Positions 36,601-54,326 of a stretch of DNA of 64,000 nucleotides are shown here, piece by piece. A program made the translations under genes and the position numbers. How positions within the stretch are numbered: the first letter of the stretch is position 1; every line of letters starts with the position of its first letter. This DNA is from Corythucha ciliata. Taxonomy: Eukaryota; Arthropoda; Insecta; Hemiptera; Tingidae. The notes under the pieces are model-generated. The model was not told the origin of the DNA. It ran no database searches and was given only the letters and a program-made list of their open reading frames with translations. The stretch covers positions 51,116,751-51,180,750 of the forward strand of contig CM075942.1 of assembly GCA_038030265.1 (NCBI GenBank). Reading direction: 5' to 3'.

Positions 36601-36835
36601 GACTATTTGCCATTTCTCAGGAACTCCAAGGCTATGTAGCATCTTCGAAAGGGACAAGGAAAAATGCGATTTACCCTTGAACATCTTTTGAATTAAAACC
36701 AATCATACAAACCTTATTCATAACCTAAAATGAGCAAAAACAGATAAAAAAAACATTAAATTCTTCTTCAAGAAAGTAAAATCAACTAGCTAGAGAATCA
36801 CTCACGTCCGGATTTGATTCCAAAGGGGTCCACAT
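30625..36835 (-). CDS. UCHL3: Ubiquitin carboxyl-terminal hydrolase L3-type, complete
   Basis: Seven coding exons: 36806-36835, 36713-36724, 36514-36642, 31176-31321, 30901-31118, 30776-30834 and 30625-30714. They total 684 nt and give 227 residues, against 230 in vertebrate UCHL3. The protein starts MWTPLESNPD, in line with the vertebrate N-terminus. Catalytic residues of the UCH cysteine protease fold are all present: Q85 and C91 in VKQYISNACGT, H164 in HHFVAF, D179 in ELDGRK. It removes small adducts from ubiquitin (or NEDD8) C-termini in the cytosol. The second exon is only 12 nt (VMNK), and the protein alignment has no gap there. The 5192-bp third intron holds several hairpins, a minisatellite and dispersed repeat copy B. 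The GHITM-like gene lies 264 bp downstream on the same strand. Confidence -1.
32288..32437. repeat. Long hairpin with CCACCCGTCTTC core (copy 2)
   Basis: Close relative of 9216-9360, with outer arms CCCCATTTGCACAAAATTC and its complement and inner arms ATTTCCACCCGTCTTC and GAAGACGGGTGGAAAT. It lies in the third intron of UCHL3. Confidence -1.
32461..32750. repeat. Outer stem enclosing two hairpins (three-way palindrome)
   Basis: The outer arms AGGTCCGTTCCATT (32461-32474) and AATGGAACGGACCT (to 32750) are perfect complements. The first inner hairpin is 32473-32586 (GTGCTACACT and AGTGTAGCAC, GAAAACCAT and ATGGTTTTC). The second is about 32589-32733 (TCTATTCGTTTGTCGTCC and GGACGACAAACGAATAGA). 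TA flanks both outer ends. Confidence -1.
32780..33340 (+). repeat. Degenerate minisatellite
   Basis: Units begin GGATCAAAATTGAGGCAA (about 32795) and recur near 32922, 33070 and 33283, with CATAAATGGTATGA and TTGACGCAAAGAGGCC blocks in each. Spacing is irregular (about 130-210 bp). A G run lies near 33040. Confidence -1.
33480..35170 (-). repeat. Dispersed repeat, copy B (inverted relative to copy A)
   Basis: Reverse complement of most of 9386-11430. It lies in the third intron of UCHL3, has the empty TTAA site at 34746-34749, and lacks the 270-bp block found in copy A. Its internal inverted repeat (33693-34100) has a longer centre than that of copy A. Confidence -1.
35178..35351. mobile_element. 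Short MITE flanked by TTAA
   Basis: TTAA occurs at 35174-35177 and 35352-35355. The ends GCCCATACGCGTACAATAA and TTATTGTCCGCGTATGGACC are inverted, and the stem continues through ATTGCGCAA. Its 174-bp length and TTAA flanks fit a piggyBac-type MITE, with ends different from those at 9833. Confidence -1.
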
Positions 36836-39800
36836 TTTTGTTTGCTACGAGCTGCCTGCTTTTGAACAATTAACGGGAACAGATACTCTCACTAAGAAAT
36901 TCTCTTTAAAATCAATTAAATCCTCTCGCTTGAACCAGCAAATGATACACGGCCTTTTTCTCAAATTACTGAAATGAACTAAACTAAAAATCGTATGACG
37001 CTTTATGAAAGCCGCTATGCAATGGAATCATGAATCATCTTGGAGGGGGGCAGGATGATAACAAGTAGGGAGGTTTTCTTCAATGTGTTTTTTTCTTTGC
37101 CTCTGGCGTCTGGCCCGCCACGGGCAAATAAATGCAGCTTTTGAACATTATCATACAAAGTGTTGGGACTTGTAAAAGACTTGGGGGAAGTAAAATTGCT
37201 GTCGGCGTGCTTATTTCTAGTGTGTTTACGGTAAGTCTCTTGAATAATCTCTCAAATCAAATAATTGCATTCATCAGGATTCGAAGAACAAAATAAGTAG
37301 TTTGAGTGGTTGTCGAAATGTTGGCCCATGTTTGCGGTAGATGGTCACTTTTGAGGCATGGGCTGGTCTAATCGAAACCAAATAATTTGATGAAACTGTT
37401 CAACGAATCCACTTTAGAGTTTACAGGTAATTTTCAACCGATCCCCCGTAGTTGTTTGATAAAATGATGCCTTCACTTGGCGTGTGTTACAACGTTTACC
37501 CGGCCACAGCCCAGTCGTTTTTGGCCCTTCTATGCGAGTTGAATCTTTCTGGAAGGAATTGGGGAGGGGAAGCTCGATGACTGGTACCAGAGCACCGGTA
37601 AGTGCCGGTTGATGATGCTGCGGCCAGCGGGCCTTCTACAGCCTAAAGGCAGATAATTTTTTAGCCTTGTGTAATTGTAATTTGTCGCGGTCCGAAGAGC
37701 ATGGCATTTAACCCCAAAACACTGCAAAACCGCTAATAACTCTAATCAAGAATACGCTCAAATGGCTCAAACCGTGAGAAGTTCTAACCCTCAAAACGCT
37801 CTCACCACAGAAGCCTGTAACCACTAGAAACTCCAGTGGCGTCTATCCCCTGATGATGGCTGGACGCGAAATCCCCCCTAGGTGAGAAGTGCCCCACCCC
37901 CTGCAATTATTAAAGAGCTGTAGGAGAAAAAGTACAGTGAATAACAATCAGTGCTGGCCTTGGCCAAACATTTGGCGCCCCAAAGGGTGAATCTTTCACC
38001 AGCGCCCCCATAAAGTTGCCTTCAGGAGCCGCAATTTGGCGTTTTCTCCATTTTAACCGCAAACTAGCGTTTTCTCACACTTCGGCGCGTCTTCTCAATT
38101 TCATCGGTGAATTCGCTTTGTCTCCATTTTAGCCGCGAGTTAGCGATTTTTCTCAATTTTTCCCGCGAATTCGTGTTTTTCCTGATTTCAGCCGCTAATG
38201 AGCGATTTCCCCTAATTTTACCCGTGAGTTAGCGTTTTTTCTCCTTCAGCCACGAAGTTTCCTCCGGAAAACTGCGATGTCCGACGTGCCATTTTCTCAA
38301 TTTTCTGTGATTTAGCAAATGTTCTCAATTGGCAATTTTTCTTGATTTTAGCCGCGAATTAGCGGGGTTTCCTCATCTATTCGCGGGTTAGCGATTTTGT
38401 TCACTTTCAGTCCCGATGTTACCTTCTGAAGCCGCGAATAAGCGTTTTCCCTATTTTCAGCGCTTCTTATTAATTTTGTCAGTGAATTAGGAATTTTTCT
38501 CCATTTTAGCCGAGAATTATTGATTGTCTCCACTTCAGTCCCGAATTTGCGATTTTTCTCAACTTTAGCCGCGAATTAGCGACTTTTCAATTGACTTCTT
38601 TCACTCTTGGTCATTAATAAACGCTTTTTCTGATTTCATCCGTGAATTAGCGATTTTTCAGTATTTTAACCGCGAATTTGCATCATGTCTCAATAATTTC
38701 AGCCGCAAATTAGCGTTTTTATAATTTGTACTGGCTTTAATTAGCTATTTTTGTTAGTTTCAGCCGCGGATTAGTGTTTTTCTTAATTAAATTCCATGAA
38801 TTAGCTATTTTTACCAATTTTTGCCGCGGAGAAGCGTTTTTATACGGCGAGTTAGCGATATATATCTCAATTTTATCCCGATTCTCGCTTCTACTCGCTA
38901 ATTAGCGATTTACCTCAATTCTAGCTATGGGCTGGTGCCAAGAAAAGCACTCTAAATTTTAGCCGTAAAATACGATCTGTATACTCCGAGATTCAGCGAT
39001 TTTTGAGGTGGATAACGTTTTACTCGAGGTGTATAGGGAGTGATTCGATGAAATGCAAAAAGGACCTCAGAGCGCTTGCACGCTGCCTTCTGGGCGAGGT
39101 GCAGTGGTAGAGGAGGAGGGGACCTGTCCTTCTCATCTGTGGTGTGGAGTGGAGAAAAGTGAGTAAATACGAAAAACGTTATCCCTGTCTGTGAGTTCCG
39201 CGGACCTGCTACGATTTTTTTCTCAAGTTTGGTCTGGAACATGCTTCGAGAAACAGCGAATGAGTGATTTTCGCATTTTAGCCATGAATATGAACTTTTC
39301 TTCCTTCTTGCCGCGTACTTGCCCCAAGAACAGCACTTCAGTGCGCCTTCTCAATTTCAGCGGCCTAGCGATCTACATGAACTACAGGGATCAGCGTATT
39401 TTCTCTATTTTAGCAATGAAGTTGCCTCTGGAAGGCGTGAGTTCGTACATTTCTGAATTTCATCTTCAAGAATAGCGCTTGCGTAGGCTGAATCGAATTT
39501 TAAGCAACAAATTTGCTGGGCACCTTTTAATGCTCTATCCTATTAGTTTGGATGGACTGAAATTCGTCGAAAGTAGTCAAATCCCCGCCTGACCGTATCG
39601 AAGAATACGTTTCACCAGCTGCTTCCCCTTCCCCCCGGACAGCATTGAGTGGTTGAGTAGCGGAGAAGACCCTTCGAAAACGTCGCCTGATAGAGTAACT
39701 TTGATGTGAATGATCAATCAAGCTGAATGAAATATTGCCCCCGGCATCTTCGGGGCGGTAATATAATGATTGGCTCCTTGTTACCAGGGTCGCCAAATAA

Positions 39801-41327
39801 ACCTTGCCCCCCTCCCTGAGAAAATCCTTAGTCCAATGCTGTGCTTTGTCCTGGGTTATTCCCCCTCTCTGTGCATGCCCCAATGAATAAGATTCGAACA
39901 GCATCCCCCCTCGAGTTTTTTAGACACTTCCCCACAACCACCAATAACTTTCATTTCCCCCCTGATGACGTTTAGCTTTCCCCCCCCTAGCGTCCGTCGG
40001 CGTCCAACCCCCCCCCCCCTTGTGTAGACGCCCCTGAGAAACTCTACCACAAATACGCTATTAAGACACTAGGAGATCTAACCACAGATCGCACTCACCA
40101 CAGAAAGCCAATTTTGGGATAGTTACCAGGGAGTCTCTCTCCTAAAAACATCATCGAAGCCCCTCAAATTTACCGGTTTGAGCTAGACCTCGTTTATTAG
40201 ACCCGAGAGTCATGCCGAGAACATTGAAGTAACGTGCGGTTCACCACACAACGCGGTGTCCATCACGGCGAACAGTGTTAATAGTAGGGGATCGTGTTGA
40301 CGATGTCTTTGAAAGTGGTGTAGTATTTGAAGGACCATTAATCATGAAATGAGATTTTTTTTTATCCCTTAAAAGTGGAGTTTGTAATGTGCCAATCTCG
40401 CGAATAGACAGTTTGGCCAAATTTAGGGCGTGATTAGCTAGTCCAGCCGTTTTATATTTTCATTCGCATCAAAAGTAGGCCCACCCCGTATTGTTGAAAT
40501 GAAAAGCAGTCGGGTGGTGGGTACAAAGTATCACCATTTTGTTTCTACCACCTTCATTACCACAACCAGGTCAGAATTGGTGGTATATACTGCCCAATCG
40601 GCAAACTAGTTTGTTGGACTAGAAAGAAAGCGTCTCGTTCACAGAGTTTAATTTAACAAAAACCAGTTTTCAACTAATTATAGTCATCATCAGGCATGAT
40701 ATTTAAAGGAAAGCGCTTGTCGTTACAAGTTGGATTCTTATTCTAGGAATAGTTGAAGGACCAGCCCGTTCCAGCCCTAACGAAACAGAGTGGCTGCCAC
40801 CGATCCTTGAAGTCTAAAAACTAGTGTTTGGCATTGTAGTTAAGTTTCAGCAAAATGTTTGACTCCGAGTGGCCGAGTGAGATCCGCGTGCTGAATTCAG
40901 GACCCCTGTCCGTGGGAAAATTTGTACAGCCCCTCGAAATGATCCAAAGTGGCCAGCAACGGGGGTATCACAGTGAGAACCCCTGCAATGGCTTGTCTGA
41001 TCAAAAATTCGTATCGTCGTTTTCCGTGCCGAGTGAAGATATGCAGTGCCATTTTGGCCACTTTCGCTTATATTTAGATGGGGTTAGCCTTCTCAACTTT
41101 AGGATGATTTTTCCAGTGTTTTCAGTGTTTTTTTTTTTGTTCAGTTTGCTGTTTATTAGTCCTCGGACAAGGCTCAATTAACCAGAGCTCAGTTCATAGA
41201 ATAATGATACCGACCCCTACTCTCATTAGCCCAACGCCTAAAATAAATTGTATCATCACATTGTAAGTTTGTTAAACGTTCAGGTTGTAGGTGCCTGACT
41301 TTATTTTCCACTTCAACCCACTCCGTA
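36836..41327. other. Intergenic region between UCHL3 and GPAT
   Basis: UCHL3 and the acyltransferase are divergently transcribed from its two sides. It is mostly the degenerate array at 37990-39480, plus C-rich runs near 39980 and 40010. A plus-strand frame at 40855-41181 (108 codons, beginning MFDSEWPSEIRVL) has fairly protein-like composition but no family I recognise. It could be a 5' exon or chance. Confidence -1.
37990..39480 (+). repeat. Degenerate tandem array, TTTAGCCGCGAATTAGCG units
   Basis: Dozens of loose copies of a unit of roughly 30-45 bp (CTCAATTTTAGCCGCGAATT followed by AGCGATTTTT) are visible. The units are strongly diverged. The same unit occurs at 56690-57200 (plus) and 2590-2840 (minus). 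Confidence -1.
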
Positions 41328-44300
41328 ATGGCATCCTTGACATCACCTCGACCTCATTCGGTGGTATCCCAAGCCGTCATTAACCACAACAACACCGAAG
41401 CTCAAATGAGGCGGCGTGAAAGAGTGATGAAAGATCGTAATCGAGTCATTTCCTATTGTTACTCCGCCTGGTACGAAATTAAAGACACTCAGTGGAACAT
41501 TTCCTTTACGAAAGACGTCCGGCCGTCCACTCGGCCTCCGTGCAACGTCTGCGTGCCCAGTTTCGGCAAGAAACCGGTGAGAGACCCCTAAGAAGTACCA
41601 CCCCACAAATTCTGTATATTTTACTTAATTGTTCAAAGGGAAAAGAAACTGACCACAACGAACATTCCATAATTGACGTCAACAAGATATCGAGGACTTT
41701 TTATGGCCTCCTTTCATCATTAGCCGAGTGTTTGAAGATGCGTTCATCCCCCGATAACGTTGATGATCATTTGGTAATGTTGAATAAGCGCCGAGTTCAG
41801 TCAGTACAACGTTTTTAGTTTTTCTTTTTCAGGTACTTCAAGATGAAAGAGTGATCCACGCCATCCAAAATGCTGAAATAAGCGACGAATCAACAGTCTT
41901 ATGCCTGCTGGAAATGTTGAAAAGCAAATACAGCCATTTCAAATATCGGTAATGCGGGCTCAGGTAGAAAGTATCTCTGGAAATTACGTGCGATTTTTCT
42001 TCTTTTTTTCAGAATCTTCATTTGGCTTCTAAGTCTGTTTTTAAAATCAGAGTTTAGAGCAGTTTGTGTCAATGAGGGACAATTAAAAATATTGAAAAAT
42101 GCGTCGAAAAGGAATAATTTGGTTTTCTTCCCTCTTCACAGGTAAGTTATAATTTTATTTGGAAGAAAATTATCTCGATATCACGTGATTTAGGCCGTAG
42201 GTCGTCGATGGATTTACCAGTTTTAGCCTATACACTTGCGAAGATCAATCTTAAGTTTCCGAGTTTCGCTAATGAAGAGACGGCCGACTGTCCGGCTATG
42301 CGGTAATTTTGATGTTATTCATTTTTAGGGTTTCCAATGAATTCAAACTAAATTTACAGAGGGGCTTTGGATGGTTTGGGGTGTATTTCGTACGATAAGT
42401 GGAAAATTGAGGACGACCTGTACCGAGCCGTTACAGGCTCGTATCTGTCACACTGTTGGGGTTCTGCCTCGGACGTTGTGGTTTTTCCTGAAGGGAACAT
42501 CAGCAGGTCTGGGAAACCGCACGTTGGAAGAGGTTTGGGAGGTTTTGATTTAATAATGTCACTGTTTTCTCAAAGTCAACGCCTTCTAGGAAATCTATTT
42601 TATTTGTACGCCAAATGCTATCAAGACAAATCAATTCAAGACGCTCAGATCGTACCAGTCTCGGTGTCGTATGACAAAACGATTGATGGTTACCTTCAAG
42701 GGAAGTCCTCGTGGTCGATTATTTTTCGGCTATTGTTTAGAACGCTGTTTATCCGCTCTCGCGGAGGATTTGTTCGAGTAAATTTCGGACAATCATTTTC
42801 ATATCACGTAAACATTTCAGTTTTTAATCGTTGTACGCAGTTGGTTTATTTATTTCATCTCCCGCCAGGATATAATGATGAAATTTGAGAAAACTTCACC
42901 TCTTGATGCACAGACTCACATGTCAGTTTCATCTATCGCCCTTAACGAGGATGAAAGTGACATTGATAGATTTTCGTACACCGTCCACCGTTTACTAAGA
43001 CACTTAATTTACGGTGAAAATCTTTTAATAAACAATTTGAGGATTTTATCAATTCCCCTCTCCCACCATCATTCAGATTGCCAAAGACTTTCTCCTGTGA
43101 TGGCAACCCAGGCGATATCGTTTCTCCTTCTGCACAAAGGCCGCAGACACTCAGGTATGACAATGAGTGAATTATCTTCGTCTTTGGATGATCTTCGAGA
43201 AGATCTCACGGCTCGTTCGGCAGACACAGGATTTATCGGAATGTCTGACGACGTCGTGCTCTATGCTGTATATCTTCTTCACCTCTAGTACTCGTTTTAA
43301 TTTCGTAATTTAAAAATGTAATCCTTACAGATTGAACTAATCGGAGCGGGATTAATAGAAAAACAAAATCGTTCCGAAGGAATATTTCTGACGCCCTCAC
43401 AGTCTCTACCCAACCTATTGGAACTGTCTCGTCTGGCAAATAGCGTGATCATTCATTTTAGCATGGAAGGAGTAGTTAGTAAGCACACAATCTGCTCCCC
43501 TATTCCTAAATGAAAATATTTCCGGTAACCATAAAATTATTTGTTTCAGGTAGAGTTTTAACGTGCAAAATCAGTACGCCCACAATGACAAATGTGATGA
43601 TTGTTGACTCGGCGTATGATTTGTGCGAAATTTTACAATTCGAATTTGTTTTCACTCCAAGCTGCGTCCCTCTCAACGATTTCATCTACCAGACGTTTGA
43701 TGATTTCGTAACTGGCGGCATCCTCTTGATTCGTGTAAGTTAAATTTTCGTTCTCCATCATCAACTCAGCTCATTATCGTCCAATAGGGTCATGTTCATA
43801 ATGTGCGAAGAGTTTTTGCAAATGAATCCGACGAAGAAGACATGGGATTGTACGACGATGACGAACCCGAACCACAATCGATTCCTTGCGCGGTAAAAAC
43901 GTTTTGACGCATTTTTTTTTCCTTTGTTCACTTTTCCAAGATTTTTTACAAGGTTCATCTCGAGCACCCCAAACTGCAGTTCTTCTCCGGCCTTTTGAAA
44001 CCCACGATTGAGGTTTACGCGTGTACCGTTGGTTGTCTCAACGTTCTCTACCATCGTGAGAGTATGCTGGAAGAGGAACTAGTAGAAAATGTTCTATCGT
44101 GCGCACATGCCTCGCTTAGAAAAGGAATCATTAAACAAGGTGGGCTAGTCCGGTGTGGTTTGAGTGGTGGTCGAGCCCCCCCCCCCATCCTCACCGTGTG
44201 AATCGTGGTCATTCTGATCTTATTCCGTCAGGTGACTGCATTTCTGAAGAAACCGTCGTCAATTGCCTTCGGCTTCTCGAGAAATGGCGAGTTCTCGACG

Positions 44301-44586
44301 TGGCCGTCAAGAACGGAGTCAAGCTTTATGTTCTGATGAACGACTTCAAGGACCCTGAATCGCTGCAGAGCATCTATGACCGAATTGATAAATTTACGTA
44401 AAACTTCAGCGATATTCACCAACGTCGACATTCTTTAATTTTAGGAAATCTACCGATGAGTTGTTTGTTTCACATGAAATTTGTATGAGCCTTAGAAACT
44501 TTATTTTGTTACTTTTTCTACTTTTAATTATAAGAGTGTACCATTTTCAACGTGAAACACTTTTCATCATTTTCGTCGTGCCATAG
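41328..44586 (+). CDS. GPAM: Mitochondrial-type glycerol-3-phosphate acyltransferase (GPAT1/2), complete
   Basis: Fifteen exons: 41328-41576, 41639-41773, 41833-41948, 42013-42141, 42201-42302, 42360-42532, 42590-42807, 42869-43013, 43077-43267, 43331-43478, 43550-43734, 43788-43892, 43953-44139, 44232-44397, 44445-44586. They total 2391 nt and 796 residues, against 828 in human GPAM. The family adds the first acyl chain to glycerol-3-phosphate at the outer mitochondrial membrane. The catalytic HX4D box is kept (H209 and D214 in LHRSSMD). Block III is FPEGNISRSGK (E288) and block IV is IVPVSVSYD. Block II, normally GGFFIRRR, reads LGCISYDKW. The C-terminal half aligns with GPAM throughout (for example GFIGMSDDVVLYA). 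The tail has a hydrophobic stretch. The first two exons are the least certain. All introns are 53-92 bp. Confidence -1.
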
Positions 44587-45562
44587 GGTCGGACCCTTTC
44601 CAACCTGAAGTCTCCAATGAAATTCGCTAAATGAGCTATTGGAAAAAAACATTTTCGCGGGGCTTAGTAAGTGAAGAAGCCAATTGTGTGGGTTTGACAA
44701 TGCAAAAAACAAAATTCGCGTGGTTGCACGACAATATTATTCCACACTTGTCGAATCAAAATACATACCATAATCCCGCGCTCTATTTCTCTCATGTTGA
44801 CGATTTTTCTGAAGTTTCTGAAAGATAAATCTGGTTAAAATTGACACTCCATTGACATGGGGGGGGGGAGGCATCCCTTCAACTACTCCCATGGTCCTCC
44901 GATTTTTGCCAAAATCGCCCATCACGTTGGGAGATTTTGGGGTTTTATACACGTAGAATTTCGGTTTGAGCCGGTATTAGTCAGTTGAGGATGTTGTCGG
45001 TTCCGGGCAAAAAGTATACCCTGAAACGCCAATGCTGCGGAATTTTGCAATAATGAGGAAGTAACACAAAAAATAAAAATCCCAGGAAACATTTTTTTTC
45101 CAAAGACAATGACTAAATATGACCAGGAATTGAATATTAGTGCGTAAATGATTGATTTCGATCTATAGCGGATTAATTAAACTTGTCAATTTTTTTTGTA
45201 ACCTTAAACGGCCGGTCTGTGACTCGTGACGTGTTAAGGGGTTGTGACCACTCCTACCCCTCCGCATCATGGCTGTTATCATGTCTTGCCCCTTCTTGTC
45301 CTACCAATTCTCTTAAGTCCTATTGTTTGATTTGTGGGAAGCTATTGTGGAGGTCACGCGAATGCTATTATTACGTCATCAGTCTATCTAGCCTATTTCA
45401 AATGGGTCCCACAACCCAATAGTTTTAAAAATTAATAAAAAAATATAGGGCCTGATTTTATTTGAACGGATCGTGTTTTCATGAGTTTTGGTACCCAAGC
45501 TATCACGACAGCATGATTTTGGAAACGTGTTACTTCCTCATTGCTAGTTTAGTCTCAAAAAA

Positions 45563-45596
<34 letters not shown>

Positions 45597-46548
45597 GTAT
45601 TATTAAACCTGTTTTTAATGTTTGCCGGAAGATAAATTATTATTCGGGATAATGAGGAAGTTTCACATTTTCCAAGAACATTTTTTTTCGATGAGGCATA
45701 TCAATCCTTCCCCGTAAATACTTTTTTTCCCATTTTTAGATATCTTTATTAATAGGTATCTGTATTATAACAACTGAGCCTGAGCCCATCAAGTTAATTT
45801 ACTTATATACAATTTACAACATTATTGGAGTTCATGGCCCAGTGGCCTTCCTCCTACGAGCACGCACGCACCTCACTGTCACTACCGCGACACCACAAGG
45901 TCCATAAATAAATAAATAAACCAAAATTTAAAACCTTTCAGAAATATTTTTTATTTATAAACAAAAGTTGGCATATTTGAAATCCCGCCAAAACGAACAT
46001 TTTCCACAACGTAATATCCCATGTATTCTCTGTCCTTTTCATGCCTCTAAATAGCTCATCTGTTTATCCTCCATTATTTTATTATTGGAGAGCTCTTGTA
46101 GAAAGTAAGGCAAAGAAACACAACAAACCGCTCTCCGACAGCTACGTTACACGCGAATTTTTTTTTCGGAAGGCGCATATGACACAAGCATGCTAGCTGG
46201 CGTGTTTGAAATGACCTAAAACTTCAAAAATCGCGTATTTATTAACTGTTGGATTATTTTTCGAACGGATCACGATTTATGCTCTATTTTAGCATAACTA
46301 AACCTTAAAAAATAGATTTATGAGTAAGTTCTGACCCATGAAATTTCCTCATTGACATCAACGTCACCATTGGGTCTGCGGGCGTGTGCAAGTAACCCTC
46401 TCAACGACAGTTGCTCGCTACAGAATAACAGTTACCGGCTCTTTATCATTCAGTGGAGAAGCGTTGATAACGAGCCAGTGTGATAACGTGCTCAGTGAAC
46501 GAGTGTGAACTTATTTTTACCTGGAGTTGTAGGAAATCATCGGTCCAA
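44587..46548. other. Intergenic region between GPAT and aspartyl-tRNA synthetase
   Basis: No supported exon. It contains array-like GCGAATT motifs at 44620-44730, a G run near 44860, a poly(T) run at about 45566-45595 and AT-rich DNA. The promoter of the downstream synthetase should be at its right end. Confidence -1.
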
Positions 46549-52454
<5,906 letters not shown>

Positions 52455-52465
52455 AATGTCTGCGT

Positions 52466-52471
52466 AATAAA
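52466..52471 (+). promoter_or_regulatory. Polyadenylation signal of DARS1
   Basis: AATAAA lies 12 bp after the stop codon, which implies a very short 3' untranslated region if used. Confidence -1.
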
Positions 52472-52637
52472 CTTCTCATTTTACTTAGTAACGATGGCGT
52501 TATACTGGAGGGGGGGGGTCTCGCTATTTTTTGAAGGATTTACATAGGATCGACTCTGTTTGCCGGTGAGCTCCTATTAACCCCTACAGCCCCGCCACAT
52601 GCAGGATAAGTCAGCTCCCGCTTTTTAGACTCTCTTT

Positions 52638-52755
52638 TTTCACCACCCCAGCTTAAAGTTGGACGCGACAAAGCCGTAACTGTTTACATGAGATGCAACG
52701 CATTTTTTTCTTAAGTCCGATTTAATTTTAAGCCGAGGTGGTAAAATCCACCATA
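52638..52755. repeat. Short MITE of the TGGTGGATTT family
   Basis: CACCACCCCAGCTTAAA at the left is mirrored by TTTAAGCCGAGGTGGT at the right, followed by AAATCCACCATA. It is related to 16247-16371. Confidence -1.
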
Positions 52756-54326
52756 AGGGGCGATAGTGGTAAATCTGTTTCGATTTGGGCTGGAACCGGC
52801 AGAATTTCTCGGTTGAGCAGTCCAAGGAACTCATTCGTATAAGTGTTACTCAAACTGGTAACTTTGAAAAAATGACCCTGAAATGTGCTGAGGTGGTTTT
52901 GATGTGCTGTTTTGGCCGAAGTAGCCTCCTTCCCCAATCGGATCCGTGTGCACCATTCTAAACTCCTTGATGGGGTGCCCTACGAAAATTAAGGGTGCGG
53001 TTCAAAGAAGTGTGCAAAACCGTTCTTGTAGTTCCCGCCATTTTGTTCCAAATGAACCTAGCAGAGCGCGCTATTCTGCGTTTCGTTGCATTTTTGTCGA
53101 AATTAGCTTAATTTACATAGTTGTATTTACATTTTGTTTGCGAAGAAGTTGTATTTAAAAAAAACTATATCACGGGAGCTTCGGGCAAGGGCACGGTCTG
53201 TAAAAGCTACCGCCACCCCTTGCAATCTTAAGTGCCCACCAGGAATACACCAATCACCTGCCAGGAAACTTGGTGGGCAAGAAAGAGGTGTCCTTCCCCT
53301 AATGATTGTGAACGGGGTGAACGTTAACACTGTCTATGTCACGGCGGGGTGAGGGGGGGACTCGATCAAAATGAGTCAGTGACCGACCCAGTAAGTAAAT
53401 GAGTGAGCCGAAGTGAGGAAGTGAACCAGTTTTGTGTTCCCGTTCAACATTTATTGATGAAAACGTTCCTTTAGGTTGAACGGTAAATAATGTTTGGTTT
53501 TTAAACAAATTTCCTGAATCGAAACTGCTTCATGTCCAGCCTATTTTTTTGAATTTTGCACTTTCTGCTATTCATTTTTGTCAATGAAAATTGACTTCAG
53601 CCTTAGCCCTCGAGTTCTCTTTTGTGATTCCCCTCCCCTATCCATTGTTTTCGTGAACGTATGCGAACATCCTGTCGTTTTTCCGTTAAATTGGTAAAAG
53701 TGGGAAATCCTTTGCTCTGGTTTAATAATTTGTTATTTAAAGATGTTTCTGTACCGACCAAGTCACGCCTGCTCAACGGCACGTGCACGGTTAACTCAAT
53801 CAGAACTAAAGTCATTTACGAATGAAAATATTTAGGGGCACCCCCTCTCCAACTCAATGACTTGAAAAAAGTATATTGTAGGGGGGGGGGTGTAGTCCTT
53901 TTCGCCCCCTCTTCCACCGATATTATAAATTTAGGGTAAATCTATAGGTCACAGTTAAGTATTTGGTCTCTGGAGCTAAAAGGCATGTTACTAGTCGAAC
54001 ACTACTACTACACTAGTACTAGTTCGAAACTAGTCGAAAAAATAAATAATGATAAAAAATGGTTGTGACTACTCGAATATTTCTTTAATTTATAAACAAT
54101 CAAATTTCAGAGATTTAATTTCCATAGGAAGAATGGCCAGATCCCGACCACCTGAGCGTGATGAATGCTACAAATACAGCTGAACAGATCAACCAAGAGT
54201 GCGTGATGGAATATACAGTTTCAGATATGCAGGAATGACTGGCTTCGGTTCAATTTCCGAGGCTATACAGCCTCAATGAGCCAAAGAGAAGCCCAGGAAA
54301 ATCAGTGCAAAAAACGGTCCTATCCC
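52756..54326. other. Stretch without a recognisable gene
   Basis: Short frames only. A G run lies at about 53881-53890. I see no supported exon or repeat family member. Confidence -1.

Noticed and set aside
37990..39480. CRISPR array
   Set aside because: Units are degenerate with no unique spacers, and the DNA is eukaryotic.
40855..41181. 108-codon plus-strand frame upstream of GPAT as an N-terminal exon
   Set aside because: No similarity to the GPAT N-terminus that I can see, and the first supported exon has its own ATG at 41328. Left as uncertain.
42533..42589. Extra 19 residues in GPAT between the FPEG block and block IV
   Set aside because: The stretch has GT/AG ends, is 57 bp like the other introns, and removing it restores a gap-free alignment. 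Treated as an intron.
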